From assembly GCA_031394045.1 (NCBI GenBank), contig JANMWN010000224.1, forward strand, positions 1-7,086: a stretch of DNA of 7,086 nucleotides, in the 5' to 3' direction. The notes beneath the pieces are model-generated. The model was not told where the DNA came from, made no database searches, and saw only the letters and a list, made by a program, of their open reading frames with translations. Below are positions 1 through 5,551 of the stretch, one piece after another; the stretch's first letter is position 1; the number at the start of each line of letters is the position of its first letter. This stretch comes from JANYIP01 sp031394045. Lineage in GTDB: Bacteria > Actinomycetota > Actinomycetes > Prado026. The position numbers and the translations under genes were made by a program.

Positions 1-917
1 AGGAAGCTCTTGGAGGCGTCCGAGAACAGCAGGTGCGCCTCGTCGAAGAAGAACATCAGCTTGGGCTTGTCGACGTCGCCGACCTCGGGCAGGTCCTCGT
101 ACAGGTCGGCGAGCAGCCACATCAGGAACGTCGAGAACAGCGCCGGCCGGTCCTGCACGGCCGGCAGCTCCAGGATCGAGACCATGCCGCGACCGTCGGG
201 CGCCAGCCGCAGCAGCTCGTGGGTGTCGAACTCCGGCTCTCCGAAGAACACCTCGGCGCCCTGGTCCTGGAAGCCGATCAGCTCGCGCAGGATCACGCCG
301 GCGGTCGCCTTCGAGAGCCCACCGAGCCCGTCGAGCTCGGACTTGCCCTCGTCGCTGACCAGGTACGCGATCACCGAGCGCAGGTCTTTGAGGTCGAGCA
401 GCGCGTACCCCGCCTTGTCGGCGTAGTGGAACACCAGCCCGAGCGAGGACTCCTGCGTCTCGTTGAGCCCGAGCACCTTGGACAGCAGCGTCGGGCCGAA
501 CGAGGTGACCGTCACCCGGATCGGGATCCCGGTGCCGAGCCCGCCGAGGGAGTAGAACTCGCTCGGGAACGAGGCCGGGGTCCAGGTCTGGCCGACGTCG
601 GCCGCGCGCGTGGTGACCCGGTCGTTGGGTACGCCCGGCGAGGCCATCCCGGACAGGTCGCCCTTGACGTCCGCGAGGAACACCGGCACGCCCGCCGCCG
701 AGAGCTGCTCCGCCATCAGCTGCAGGGTCTTGGTCTTGCCGGTACCCGTGGCCCCCGCGACCAAGCCGTGCCGGTTGAGCATCTCCAGCGGGATTCGGAC
801 ACCCACGTCCGGGTGCGACGTGTTGTCGGTCACCAGGGCGCCGAGCTCGAGGGATGGGGCCGTGAACGCGTACCCGGCCTTGACCTTGGCGACGATGTCA
901 GCTGCGGAGTCACTCAT
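1..917 (-). CDS. HerA-like ATPase, YjgR/DUF853 family (partial, C-terminus beyond window)
   Basis: The reading frame is open from an ATG at 917 down to the left edge, giving 305 residues. A Walker A motif GATGTGKT lies at residues 55-62 and a Walker B motif LMFFFDEAH ends at residue 295. Between them, conserved stretches such as FLADVKGDLSGMA and SELDGLGGLSKATAGVILREL match the DUF853/YjgR branch of the HerA-FtsK ATPase superfamily. Family members are about 500 residues, so roughly the last 200 are missing. The proteins are cytoplasmic P-loop ATPases annotated as helicase HerA-like; the cellular substrate is not established. The gene is divergent from the NAD-salvage operon, with 36 bp between the two starts. 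A TAGGCT box 8 bp upstream of the ATG suggests a very short or absent leader. The family assignment is firm; helicase activity is inferred only from the family name. Confidence 0.92.
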   Translation of the reverse strand, partial: MSDSAADIVAKVKAGYAFTAPSLELGALVTDNTSHPDVGVRIPLEMLNRHGLVAGATGTGKTKTLQLMAEQLSAAGVPVFLADVKGDLSGMASPGVPNDRVTTRAADVGQTWTPASFPSEFYSLGGLGTGIPIRVTVTSFGPTLLSKVLGLNETQESSLGLVFHYADKAGYALLDLKDLRSVIAYLVSDEGKSELDGLGGLSKATAGVILRELIGFQDQGAEVFFGEPEFDTHELLRLAPDGRGMVSILELPAVQDRPALFSTFLMWLLADLYEDLPEVGDVDKPKLMFFFDEAHLLFSDASKSF

Positions 918-922
918 GGCTG

Positions 923-943
923 GGGAGCCTAACCGGGAGCCTA
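923..943. repeat. 9-bp direct repeat in the divergent promoter region
   Basis: GGGAGCCTA occurs at 923-931 and again at 935-943, with start-to-start spacing of 12 bp. The copies fill the short gap between two divergent genes and overlap the predicted -10 elements of both strands. They could be tandem operator half-sites or duplicated minus-strand -10 boxes (TAGGCT). Confidence 0.5.
926..931 (-). promoter_or_regulatory. Candidate -10 box for the HerA-like ATPase gene
   Basis: On the minus strand this reads TAGGCT, fitting the actinobacterial TANNNT -10 pattern. It lies 8 bp upstream of the ATG at 917, so the transcript would be leaderless or nearly so. A second TAGGCT copy lies 12 bp further upstream as part of the direct repeat. 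No clear -35 box is visible. Confidence 0.4.
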
Positions 944-947
944 GGAT
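942..947 (+). promoter_or_regulatory. Candidate -10 box of the NAD-salvage operon (leaderless)
   Basis: TAGGAT is a typical actinobacterial -10 hexamer. It ends 6 bp before the GTG start at 954, which would place the transcription start on or next to the first base of the start codon, the usual geometry of a leaderless mRNA. No Shine-Dalgarno sequence precedes the GTG, which agrees with this. No convincing -35 box is seen. Confidence 0.5.
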
Positions 948-953
948 CGTGCT

Positions 954-1253
954 GTGATCTTCAAGCGCGTCGGGGACGGACGGCCGTACCCCGACCACGG
1001 CCTGACCGGCCGGGGCTGGAACGAGGTGGCCCCCCGGCAGGTACGCCTGTCTGAGCTCGTGACCACCAAGCGAGCCCTCGACCTCGACACCCTCCTCGCG
1101 GAAGACTCCACCATGTTCGGCGACCTGTTCTGCCACGTGGTGCGCTGGAACGACGAGCTCTACCTCGAGGACGGGCTGCACCGAGCCGTGCGCGCCGCCC
1201 TCCAGCAGCGCCACGTGCTGCACGCCCGCGTCTACGACCTGGAGCCATCGTGA
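954..1253 (+). CDS. Small conserved actinobacterial protein, ParB/Srx-like appearance (often labelled VapB-type antitoxin)
   Basis: This encodes a 99-residue soluble protein of uncertain function. From memory, close homologues in Streptomyces and relatives carry the automatic label 'type II toxin-antitoxin VapB family antitoxin', but no PIN-domain VapC toxin is adjacent and no N-terminal DNA-binding motif typical of VapB is obvious. The second half reads like a ParB/sulfiredoxin-type fold: RQVRLSELV at residues 28-36, then a strand (HVVRWNDELYL, 61-71), then EDGLHRAVRAA (72-82), resembling the D-G-x-H-R signature, then a final strand (LHARVYDL). That fold reading is inference. The GTG start at 954 follows a TAGGAT box and has no leader. 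The TGA stop overlaps the next gene's GTG by 4 bp (GTGA), so the two are probably translationally coupled. It is the first gene of the six-gene operon. Confidence 0.75.
   Translation: MIFKRVGDGRPYPDHGLTGRGWNEVAPRQVRLSELVTTKRALDLDTLLAEDSTMFGDLFCHVVRWNDELYLEDGLHRAVRAALQQRHVLHARVYDLEPS
1241..1244 (+). promoter_or_regulatory. Ribosome binding site of the LytR_C gene
   Basis: GGAG lies 5 bp upstream of the GTG at 1250, inside the end of the preceding coding region. It supports 1250 as the start even though this overlaps the upstream stop codon. Confidence 0.45.
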
Positions 1254-1876
1254 CCCTGCTCAGCCCCAGCAGCTCCTCACGTCGACGCGGCGCGATGCCG
1301 GTGGTCGTCGCGGTCATCGGCGCCCTTGCGATCGGAATCGGGGCCGGCTGGTTCTTCGCAGGGCGGGACAAGGGCACGCCGGTTGCGGCGGGTCCGCCCA
1401 CGAGCTCGACCTGCACGGGTACGGGCAAGCCGACCGGCTCGGCCACCGGGTCGGCCACCAAGTCGTCGAGCGGTACGGCCAAGCCCAGCGGTACGGCCAA
1501 GCCCAGCGGCAAGCCCGCCGCCATCCCGCTGCCCAGCGCCATCACGGTCAACGTCTACAACGCCACGACCCGCAAGGGGCTGGCCAAGTCCACCAGCGTC
1601 GAGCTGGCCGCCCGCGGCTTCCGTACCGGCAAGGTCTCGAACGACCCGTCGAAGAAGATCATCGCCGCCTCCGCCGAGATCCGGTTCGGCCCCGCCGGCG
1701 CGGTCAACGCCAAGGTGGTCGCCGCCCAGGTCGTAGGCGCCGTGCTCGTCCCGGACAACCGCAGGGACGCGACCGTCGACTTCGTCCTCGGCGAGGGCTT
1801 CGCCGCGCTCGCGACCGTCGAGCAGGCCACCGCGGCGATCGCCCTGCTGACTGCCCCGACGCCGGCCGGGTGCTGA
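1250..1876 (+). CDS. Membrane-anchored LytR C-terminal (LytR_C) domain protein
   Basis: This is a 208-residue protein with an arginine-rich N-terminus (RRR at 11-13), one hydrophobic segment at about 16-38 and a low-complexity Ser/Thr/Gly/Lys/Pro linker at about 42-96. A LytR_C domain follows at about 97-184, starting ITVNVYNATTRKGLA with the family's 'V.V.NATTRKGLA' signature and ending DATVDFVLGEGF. The topology suggests an N-in anchor with the domain outside. LytR_C often follows the LCP phosphotransferase domain of enzymes that attach glycopolymers to peptidoglycan; here no LCP catalytic domain is present, so it is a stand-alone domain, perhaps a partner or wall-binding module. The linker holds an 18-bp tandem duplication. 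The gene overlaps the upstream gene by 4 bp and abuts the downstream gene with no gap. Confidence 0.85.
   Translation: MTLLSPSSSSRRRGAMPVVVAVIGALAIGIGAGWFFAGRDKGTPVAAGPPTSSTCTGTGKPTGSATGSATKSSSGTAKPSGTAKPSGKPAAIPLPSAITVNVYNATTRKGLAKSTSVELAARGFRTGKVSNDPSKKIIAASAEIRFGPAGAVNAKVVAAQVVGAVLVPDNRRDATVDFVLGEGFAALATVEQATAAIALLTAPTPAGC
1469..1516 (+). repeat. 18-bp tandem repeat in the LytR_C linker (2.7 copies)
   Basis: AGCGGTACGGCCAAGCCC occurs perfectly at 1469-1486 and 1487-1504. A third copy at 1505-1516 lacks 6 bp internally. The repeats encode SGTAKP, SGTAKP and SGKP. They keep the frame and only lengthen the extracytoplasmic linker, so copy number may vary between strains. Confidence 0.9.
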
Positions 1877-2524
1877 GTGCTCGTCCACCCATGGGACGCG
1901 GCGCAGGACGCTGACGAGGCCAGGGCGTTCCTGGCGGCCCAGGGGTTCGGTCAGCTGGTCGCAGGGGGCCGCGAACGCACGGTCCCCGTGGTGGTCCCCA
2001 CGCAGTACACGTTGGACGGCGACGACGTCGTGCTGCACCTGGCCAGACCCAACCCGGTCTGGGTGGCGATCGACGAGAACCCGTTGGTACTGCTGGCTGT
2101 CGCAGGCGACTGGGCCTTCGTGCCCTCGGCCTGGAAGGCGGTCGGCGACGAAGACCCGGCGATCGGGATCCCGACCACCTACTACGCGGCCGTGCAGCTC
2201 ACCGCGCGCGCCGAGGTCGTCGACGACCCCGAAGGCAAGGCCGAGATCCTGCGGCTGCAGCAGGGCGCGCTCGACCCCGACGGCGGCTGGGTCGACCCGG
2301 CGGAGCACGGCCGCACCCTGGCCGGGATCAGGGGGATCCGCCTGCACGTCACCGAGGTCAGGGCGAAGTTCAAGTACGGCGGCAACGTGGACGTCGAGCA
2401 CCGCGAGGCCGTCGCCGGGCGGCTCGCCGAGCGGGCCGGTCCGGGTGACCGGGCGGCCCGCGACCAGCTTCTGCGCCGCCTCGGTGGTTCCGGGACCCTC
2501 GACCTCGCGGGATCGGAAAGCTGA
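1877..2524 (+). CDS. PaiB-like FMN-binding protein (FMN_bind_2 family)
   Basis: This 215-residue protein resembles the PaiB/'FMN-binding negative transcriptional regulator' family, a flavin-binding split-barrel fold. Recognisable elements are the N-terminal start MLVHPWD, QLV at 26-28, VVPTQYTLDGDDVVLHLARPNPVW at about 39-62 (family pattern P..... HxAxxNPxW), FVPSAW at 81-86, IPTTYY at 98-103 (family VPTWNY) and AKFKYGGN at 163-170 (family K.KLSQN). The label 'transcriptional regulator' comes from Bacillus PaiB; no helix-turn-helix is visible here, so a flavin-dependent or flavin-sensing role is at least as likely. Length is normal for the family. The GTG start immediately follows the upstream TGA with no gap, and no strong Shine-Dalgarno is present, suggesting translational coupling. 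The motif changes (TTYY for TWNY, YGGN for LSQN) put it in a divergent subgroup. Confidence 0.88.
   Translation: MLVHPWDAAQDADEARAFLAAQGFGQLVAGGRERTVPVVVPTQYTLDGDDVVLHLARPNPVWVAIDENPLVLLAVAGDWAFVPSAWKAVGDEDPAIGIPTTYYAAVQLTARAEVVDDPEGKAEILRLQQGALDPDGGWVDPAEHGRTLAGIRGIRLHVTEVRAKFKYGGNVDVEHREAVAGRLAERAGPGDRAARDQLLRRLGGSGTLDLAGSES
2515..2520 (+). promoter_or_regulatory. Ribosome binding site deciding the pncB start
   Basis: GGAAAG ends 8 bp upstream of the GTG at 2529. It favours that start over the longer open frame beginning at 2445, which would overlap the PaiB-like gene by 80 bp. Confidence 0.6.
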
Positions 2525-2528
2525 GCCG

Positions 2529-3884
2529 GTGGAGCTCTCGCCCGTCGGGCTGCTGACCGACCGCTACGAGCTCACGATGCTGTCCTCGTTCGTCGAGGAC
2601 GGCACCGTCCGTCGCCAGGCCGTCTTCGAGTGCTTCGCCCGCCGGCTCCCCTCGGGCCGTCGGTACGGCGTCGTCGCCGGGCTCGGCCGGCTCGTCGAGC
2701 TGCTCGACGGGCTGCGCTTCGACCAGGCAACGGTCGGCTGGCTGACGGACACCGGGGTCGTCACGCCGGCCACGGCCGACTACCTGCGCGCGCTGCGCAT
2801 GTCCGTCGACGTCGACGCCTACCGCGAGGGCGAGCTCTACTTCCCCGGCTCCCCCGTACTCACGGTGCGCGGCGAGCTCGGCCAGGCTCTGATCCTCGAG
2901 ACTCTCGTGCTGTCGGTGCTCAACCACGACAGCGCGATCGCGTCGGCGGCAGCACGGATGGCCGTGGCAGGGCAGGGTCGGCCGCTGATCGAGATGGGTT
3001 CACGGCGTGCGCACGAGCGCGCGGCCGTGGCGAACGCGCGGGCGGCATACCTGGCCGGGTTCGACACCACGAGCAACCTCGCGGCCGGGCTGGCGTACGG
3101 CATCCCCACGGTGGGTACCGCCGCGCACGCGTTCACCCTCGCGCACCGAAGCGAGAAGGAGGCGTTCGTCTCGCAGGTCTCGGCGCACGGCCCGGGCACC
3201 ACGTTGCTGGTCGACACGTACGACATCGAGCAGGGGATCCGTACCGCCGTCGAGGTGGCCGGGCGCGGGTTGGGCGCGATCAGGATCGACTCCGGCGACC
3301 TGGCTGAGGAGGCCCGCAAGGCCCGGCTGCTGCTGGACTCTCTGGGCGCGACCTCCACCCGCATCACGGTGACGTCCGACCTCGACGAGTACCTCATCGC
3401 GGCGCTGGCCGACGCCCCGGTGGACGTGTACGGCGTCGGGTCGCGCGTGGCCACCGGGTCCGGCCACCCGACGGCGGGGATGGTCTACAAGCTGGTCGCC
3501 GTGGCCGACACCGACGAGGCTGGTGCCGCGCTCCGCCCCGTCGCGAAGACCGCGGTGGGCAAGGTCAGCCTCGGCGGCCACAAGACCGCCTACCGAGAGC
3601 TCGGGGCCGACGGCCGGGCCGTCCGCGAGGTCGTCGTCATCGACGGCGTGGGCGAGCCAGCGCCAGGGGTGACCTGGCGACCGCTGCAGGTCGCGGTGCT
3701 GCGCGCGGGCGCGGCCGTGCACCAACCCACCCTGACCGAGATACGCGCGCACCACGCCACCGTGCGCGCCGAGCTGGCTGGGGGCGGGCTCGAGATCGCG
3801 GACGGCGACCCTGCCCTCACTGCTACGCCGGCGACGGCTACCTCAGTCCCGACAAGGCCCACCGAGTCAGGAGCCACCGGATGA
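2529..3884 (+). CDS. pncB: Nicotinate phosphoribosyltransferase
   Basis: This cytoplasmic enzyme joins nicotinate to PRPP with ATP to give nicotinate mononucleotide, the entry step of the Preiss-Handler NAD salvage route. From the GTG at 2529 the protein has 451 residues, close to the usual 430-460. Family signatures are TDRYELTM (10-17), LETLVLSVLNHDSAIASAAARM (123-144), EMGSRRAHE (155-163), AGFDTTSNLAAG (176-187), GTAAHAF (196-202; His200 aligns with the histidine phosphorylated in this family), IRIDSGDL (251-258) and YGVGSRVATG (301-310). A Pro/Thr/Ala-rich tail follows about residue 426. The start was chosen because the family begins just before the LLTDRYELTM block, a GGAAAG site precedes it, and the gap to the upstream gene is 4 bp. 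The TGA overlaps pncA by 4 bp (ATGA), placing both NAD-salvage enzymes under one translation and transcription unit. Confidence 0.96.
   Translation: MELSPVGLLTDRYELTMLSSFVEDGTVRRQAVFECFARRLPSGRRYGVVAGLGRLVELLDGLRFDQATVGWLTDTGVVTPATADYLRALRMSVDVDAYREGELYFPGSPVLTVRGELGQALILETLVLSVLNHDSAIASAAARMAVAGQGRPLIEMGSRRAHERAAVANARAAYLAGFDTTSNLAAGLAYGIPTVGTAAHAFTLAHRSEKEAFVSQVSAHGPGTTLLVDTYDIEQGIRTAVEVAGRGLGAIRIDSGDLAEEARKARLLLDSLGATSTRITVTSDLDEYLIAALADAPVDVYGVGSRVATGSGHPTAGMVYKLVAVADTDEAGAALRPVAKTAVGKVSLGGHKTAYRELGADGRAVREVVVIDGVGEPAPGVTWRPLQVAVLRAGAAVHQPTLTEIRAHHATVRAELAGGGLEIADGDPALTATPATATSVPTRPTESGATG
3869..3873 (+). promoter_or_regulatory. Ribosome binding site of pncA
   Basis: AGGAG lies 7 bp upstream of the ATG at 3881. 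It is the best Shine-Dalgarno sequence in the operon, embedded in the last codons of pncB. pncA may therefore be translated independently as well as by coupling. Confidence 0.75.
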
Positions 3885-4489
3885 GCCGTACCGCGTTCCT
3901 CGTCGTCGACGTGCAGAACGACTTCGTCACCGGCTCGCTCCCGGTGCCTGGCGGGGCCGAGGTAGCAGGCGCGATCACCGCGCACCTGCGTGCACATCCC
4001 GGCCGGTACGCCCTCGTGGCCGCCTCGCAGGACTGGCACGACCCGGTCGGCGACAACGGCGGCCACTTCGCCGCGCACGGCGATGACCCCGACTTCGTCA
4101 GCACCTGGCCGAGCCACTGCGTGTCCGGCCAGCCCGGGTCGGCCTGCCACCCGGCGCTGGACGTCAGCCTCGTGGACGACCACTTCCGCAAGGGGCAGGG
4201 TGCGCCGGCGTACTCGATGTTCGAGGCGGTCGACGCTGACGGCCACACCCTCGCCGACGCTCTGGCGGCCGCTGGGGTCACGGCGGTCGACCTCGGCGGC
4301 CTCGCCACCGACTACTGCGTACGCGCGACCGCCCTGGACGCCCTGCGGGCCGGACTGCACGTACGCCTGCTCACCGACCTGGCCGCGGGCGTCGCGCCCG
4401 AGACCACCGCAGCCGCGCTCGACGAGATGGCCGAGGCCGGGGTCGTGCTCGCGACCACAGCAGACGTACGCGGGCTGGACTCGCTGTGA
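3881..4489 (+). CDS. pncA: Nicotinamidase (isochorismatase-like fold)
   Basis: The enzyme hydrolyses nicotinamide to nicotinate and ammonia, supplying the substrate of the preceding gene's product. The 202-residue protein carries the full catalytic triad: Asp10 in VVDVQNDF, Lys104 in FRKGQ and Cys146 in ATDYCV. It also has the metal site seen in mycobacterial PncA: Asp51 and His53 in SQDWH, His62 in GGHF and His79 in WPSHCVSG. The conserved AYSMFE and LTDLAAGV segments agree, and length is typical. Nothing suggests loss of function. The ATG overlaps the pncB stop (ATGA) and its own stop overlaps the following NrtR-like gene (GTGA). PncA of this type also activates pyrazinamide in mycobacteria, so the organism could in principle convert that drug (inference from family). 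Confidence 0.96.
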   Translation: MSRTAFLVVDVQNDFVTGSLPVPGGAEVAGAITAHLRAHPGRYALVAASQDWHDPVGDNGGHFAAHGDDPDFVSTWPSHCVSGQPGSACHPALDVSLVDDHFRKGQGAPAYSMFEAVDADGHTLADALAAAGVTAVDLGGLATDYCVRATALDALRAGLHVRLLTDLAAGVAPETTAAALDEMAEAGVVLATTADVRGLDSL

Positions 4490-5181
4490 GCGGCATCGAC
4501 CGGGCCGGCGAGGTGGCGCTCACCGTCGACCTGGCGATCCTCACGATCCGAGACCAGGTCTTCAGCGTCCTGCTGGTCCAGCGCGGCACCGAGCCGTTCG
4601 CCGGGCGGTGGGCGCTGCCCGGCGGGTTCGTCCAGCCGGCCGAGTCGGTGGAACCTGCTGCCTGGCGGCTGCTCGCGGCCGAGACGGGGCTGCCGCGGTT
4701 CCCCGGGCACCTCGAGCAGCTACGTACGTACGGCGACGCCGGCCGCGACCCCCGGATGCGGGTGGTGTCCGTGGCCCACGTGGCCTTCGCGCCGGACCTG
4801 CCGGACCCGACGGCGGGCGGGGGTACGGCCGGTGCGCGCTGGTGGCCGGTGGACGCACTGGCGGCAGGCCCTGAGCTGGCCTTCGACCACGCGACGATCC
4901 TGCGCGATGCGGTCGAGCGGGTCCGGTCCAAGCTCGAGTACACGACGCTGGCTGCGCGCTTCGTGGCCGAGCCGTTCTCGCTGGCCGAGCTATATCACGT
5001 CTACCAGGCCGTCTGGGGCGTTGCGCCGACGCTGGCCACGTTCCGCCGAAAGGTGTTGTCCACCAACGGTTTCGTCATCCCGGAGACAGGCGAGGACCTG
5101 CGTTTTCGTCGCGGACCGGCCGAGGTGCTCCAGCCCGCGATGCTCCGCACCGCCCCCGACGAGACCGACGAGCGCGAGTAG
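4486..5181 (+). CDS. nrtR: Nudix plus winged-helix protein, probable NAD regulator NrtR
   Basis: This 231-residue protein has a Nudix domain at about 8-145 and a C-terminal segment at about 150-220. In the Nudix box (G47 to L69), E53, R61 and E66 fit the GX5EX7REUXEEXGU pattern, but the RE glutamate is Leu62 and the first Glu of EE is Ala65. Two catalytic, metal-binding positions are thus lost and hydrolase activity should be weak or absent. The C-terminal part (FSLAELYHVYQAVWG, then FRRKVLSTNGFVIP, then RGPAEVL) matches the winged-helix DNA-binding domain of NrtR regulators, which bind ADP-ribose or related nucleotides and control NAD synthesis and salvage genes. Its position directly after pncB-pncA, with 4-bp overlap, supports this and implies autoregulation. 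The alternative is an ordinary ADP-ribose pyrophosphatase, which the damaged box argues against. No strong Shine-Dalgarno precedes the GTG. Confidence 0.82.
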   Translation: MSGIDRAGEVALTVDLAILTIRDQVFSVLLVQRGTEPFAGRWALPGGFVQPAESVEPAAWRLLAAETGLPRFPGHLEQLRTYGDAGRDPRMRVVSVAHVAFAPDLPDPTAGGGTAGARWWPVDALAAGPELAFDHATILRDAVERVRSKLEYTTLAARFVAEPFSLAELYHVYQAVWGVAPTLATFRRKVLSTNGFVIPETGEDLRFRRGPAEVLQPAMLRTAPDETDERE

Positions 5182-5187
5182 CCGATA

Positions 5188-5204
5188 GGGGCGCAAGCAG
5201 CCCT
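5188..5204 (+). terminator. Weak stem-loop between convergent operons
   Basis: GGGGC (5188-5192) can pair with GCCCT (5200-5204) around a 7-base loop, with one G-T pair. It sits in the only gap (5182-5203) between the convergent nrtR-like and holin-like genes. There is no following T-run on either strand, so it is at best a weak or bidirectional terminator. Confidence 0.25.
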
Positions 5205-5551
5205 CAGGTCACTATGGCGACCACGGCGCTGAAGACCGCGGTGCAGATGCTGATCACCAGTGCCGCCAGGAGCGCCGCGCCGAAGTTGTCGAGCGTGAGC
5301 ACCGTGTCGAACCGGGCGGTGATCTCGAGCAGCACCGCGTTGATGACCAGCGAGAACAGCCCGACCGTGAGGATGCGGATCGGCAGGCTCACCACCCGGA
5401 TCACCGTACCGATGACGATGTTGACGACCCCGAGCACGAGCGCCACGCCCAGCAGGTTCTTCCAACCCGGCACCAGGTGGATGCCCGGGACGACCTTGAT
5501 CGCGACCGCGATCGCCGCGGCGAGTACCAGCCACCGCACGAGCAGCTTCAT
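5204..5551 (-). CDS. Four-helix membrane protein, Phage_holin_4_2 (DUF360) family
   Basis: This 115-residue, very hydrophobic protein has four predicted membrane segments at about 4-22, 31-50, 58-78 and 88-112. The sequence pattern (GIHLVPGWKNLLGVALVLGVVNIVIG, then LPIRILTVGLFSLVINAVLL) matches the bacterial family named after mycobacterial phage holins. Members are widespread chromosomal membrane proteins of unknown function, so the name should not be read as evidence for a prophage or for lysis. The ATG at 5551 overlaps the stop of the upstream ATPase gene (ATGA), and a GGAAGG site lies 5 bp before it. It is therefore very probably the second gene of a two-gene operon. No terminal lysine tail or lysis-related neighbour is seen. 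Confidence 0.87.
   Translation of the reverse strand: MKLLVRWLVLAAAIAVAIKVVPGIHLVPGWKNLLGVALVLGVVNIVIGTVIRVVSLPIRILTVGLFSLVINAVLLEITARFDTVLTLDNFGAALLAALVISICTAVFSAVVAIVT

Noticed and set aside
33..932. Long plus-strand open frame opposite the HerA-like ATPase
   Set aside because: It is an antisense shadow produced by high GC; the minus strand carries clear Walker motifs and family sequence, while the plus-strand translation is Arg/Glu/His-rich and matches nothing.
2445..2528. Upstream extension of pncB, adding 28 residues
   Set aside because: It would overlap the PaiB-like gene by 80 bp, the added residues do not resemble the family, and the GTG at 2529 has a GGAAAG ribosome binding site.
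2370..4360. Several minus-strand open frames opposite pncB and pncA
   Set aside because: They are shadows of two unmistakable enzymes with complete catalytic motifs on the plus strand.
4721..4730. 10-bp palindrome TACGTACGTA as a regulatory site
   Set aside because: It lies inside the Nudix coding region, is explained by codons for Arg-Thr-Tyr, and is short enough to arise by chance.
5204..5551. Prophage lysis gene
   Set aside because: The family is named after phage holins but is common in bacterial chromosomes, and no endolysin or phage structural gene is nearby.
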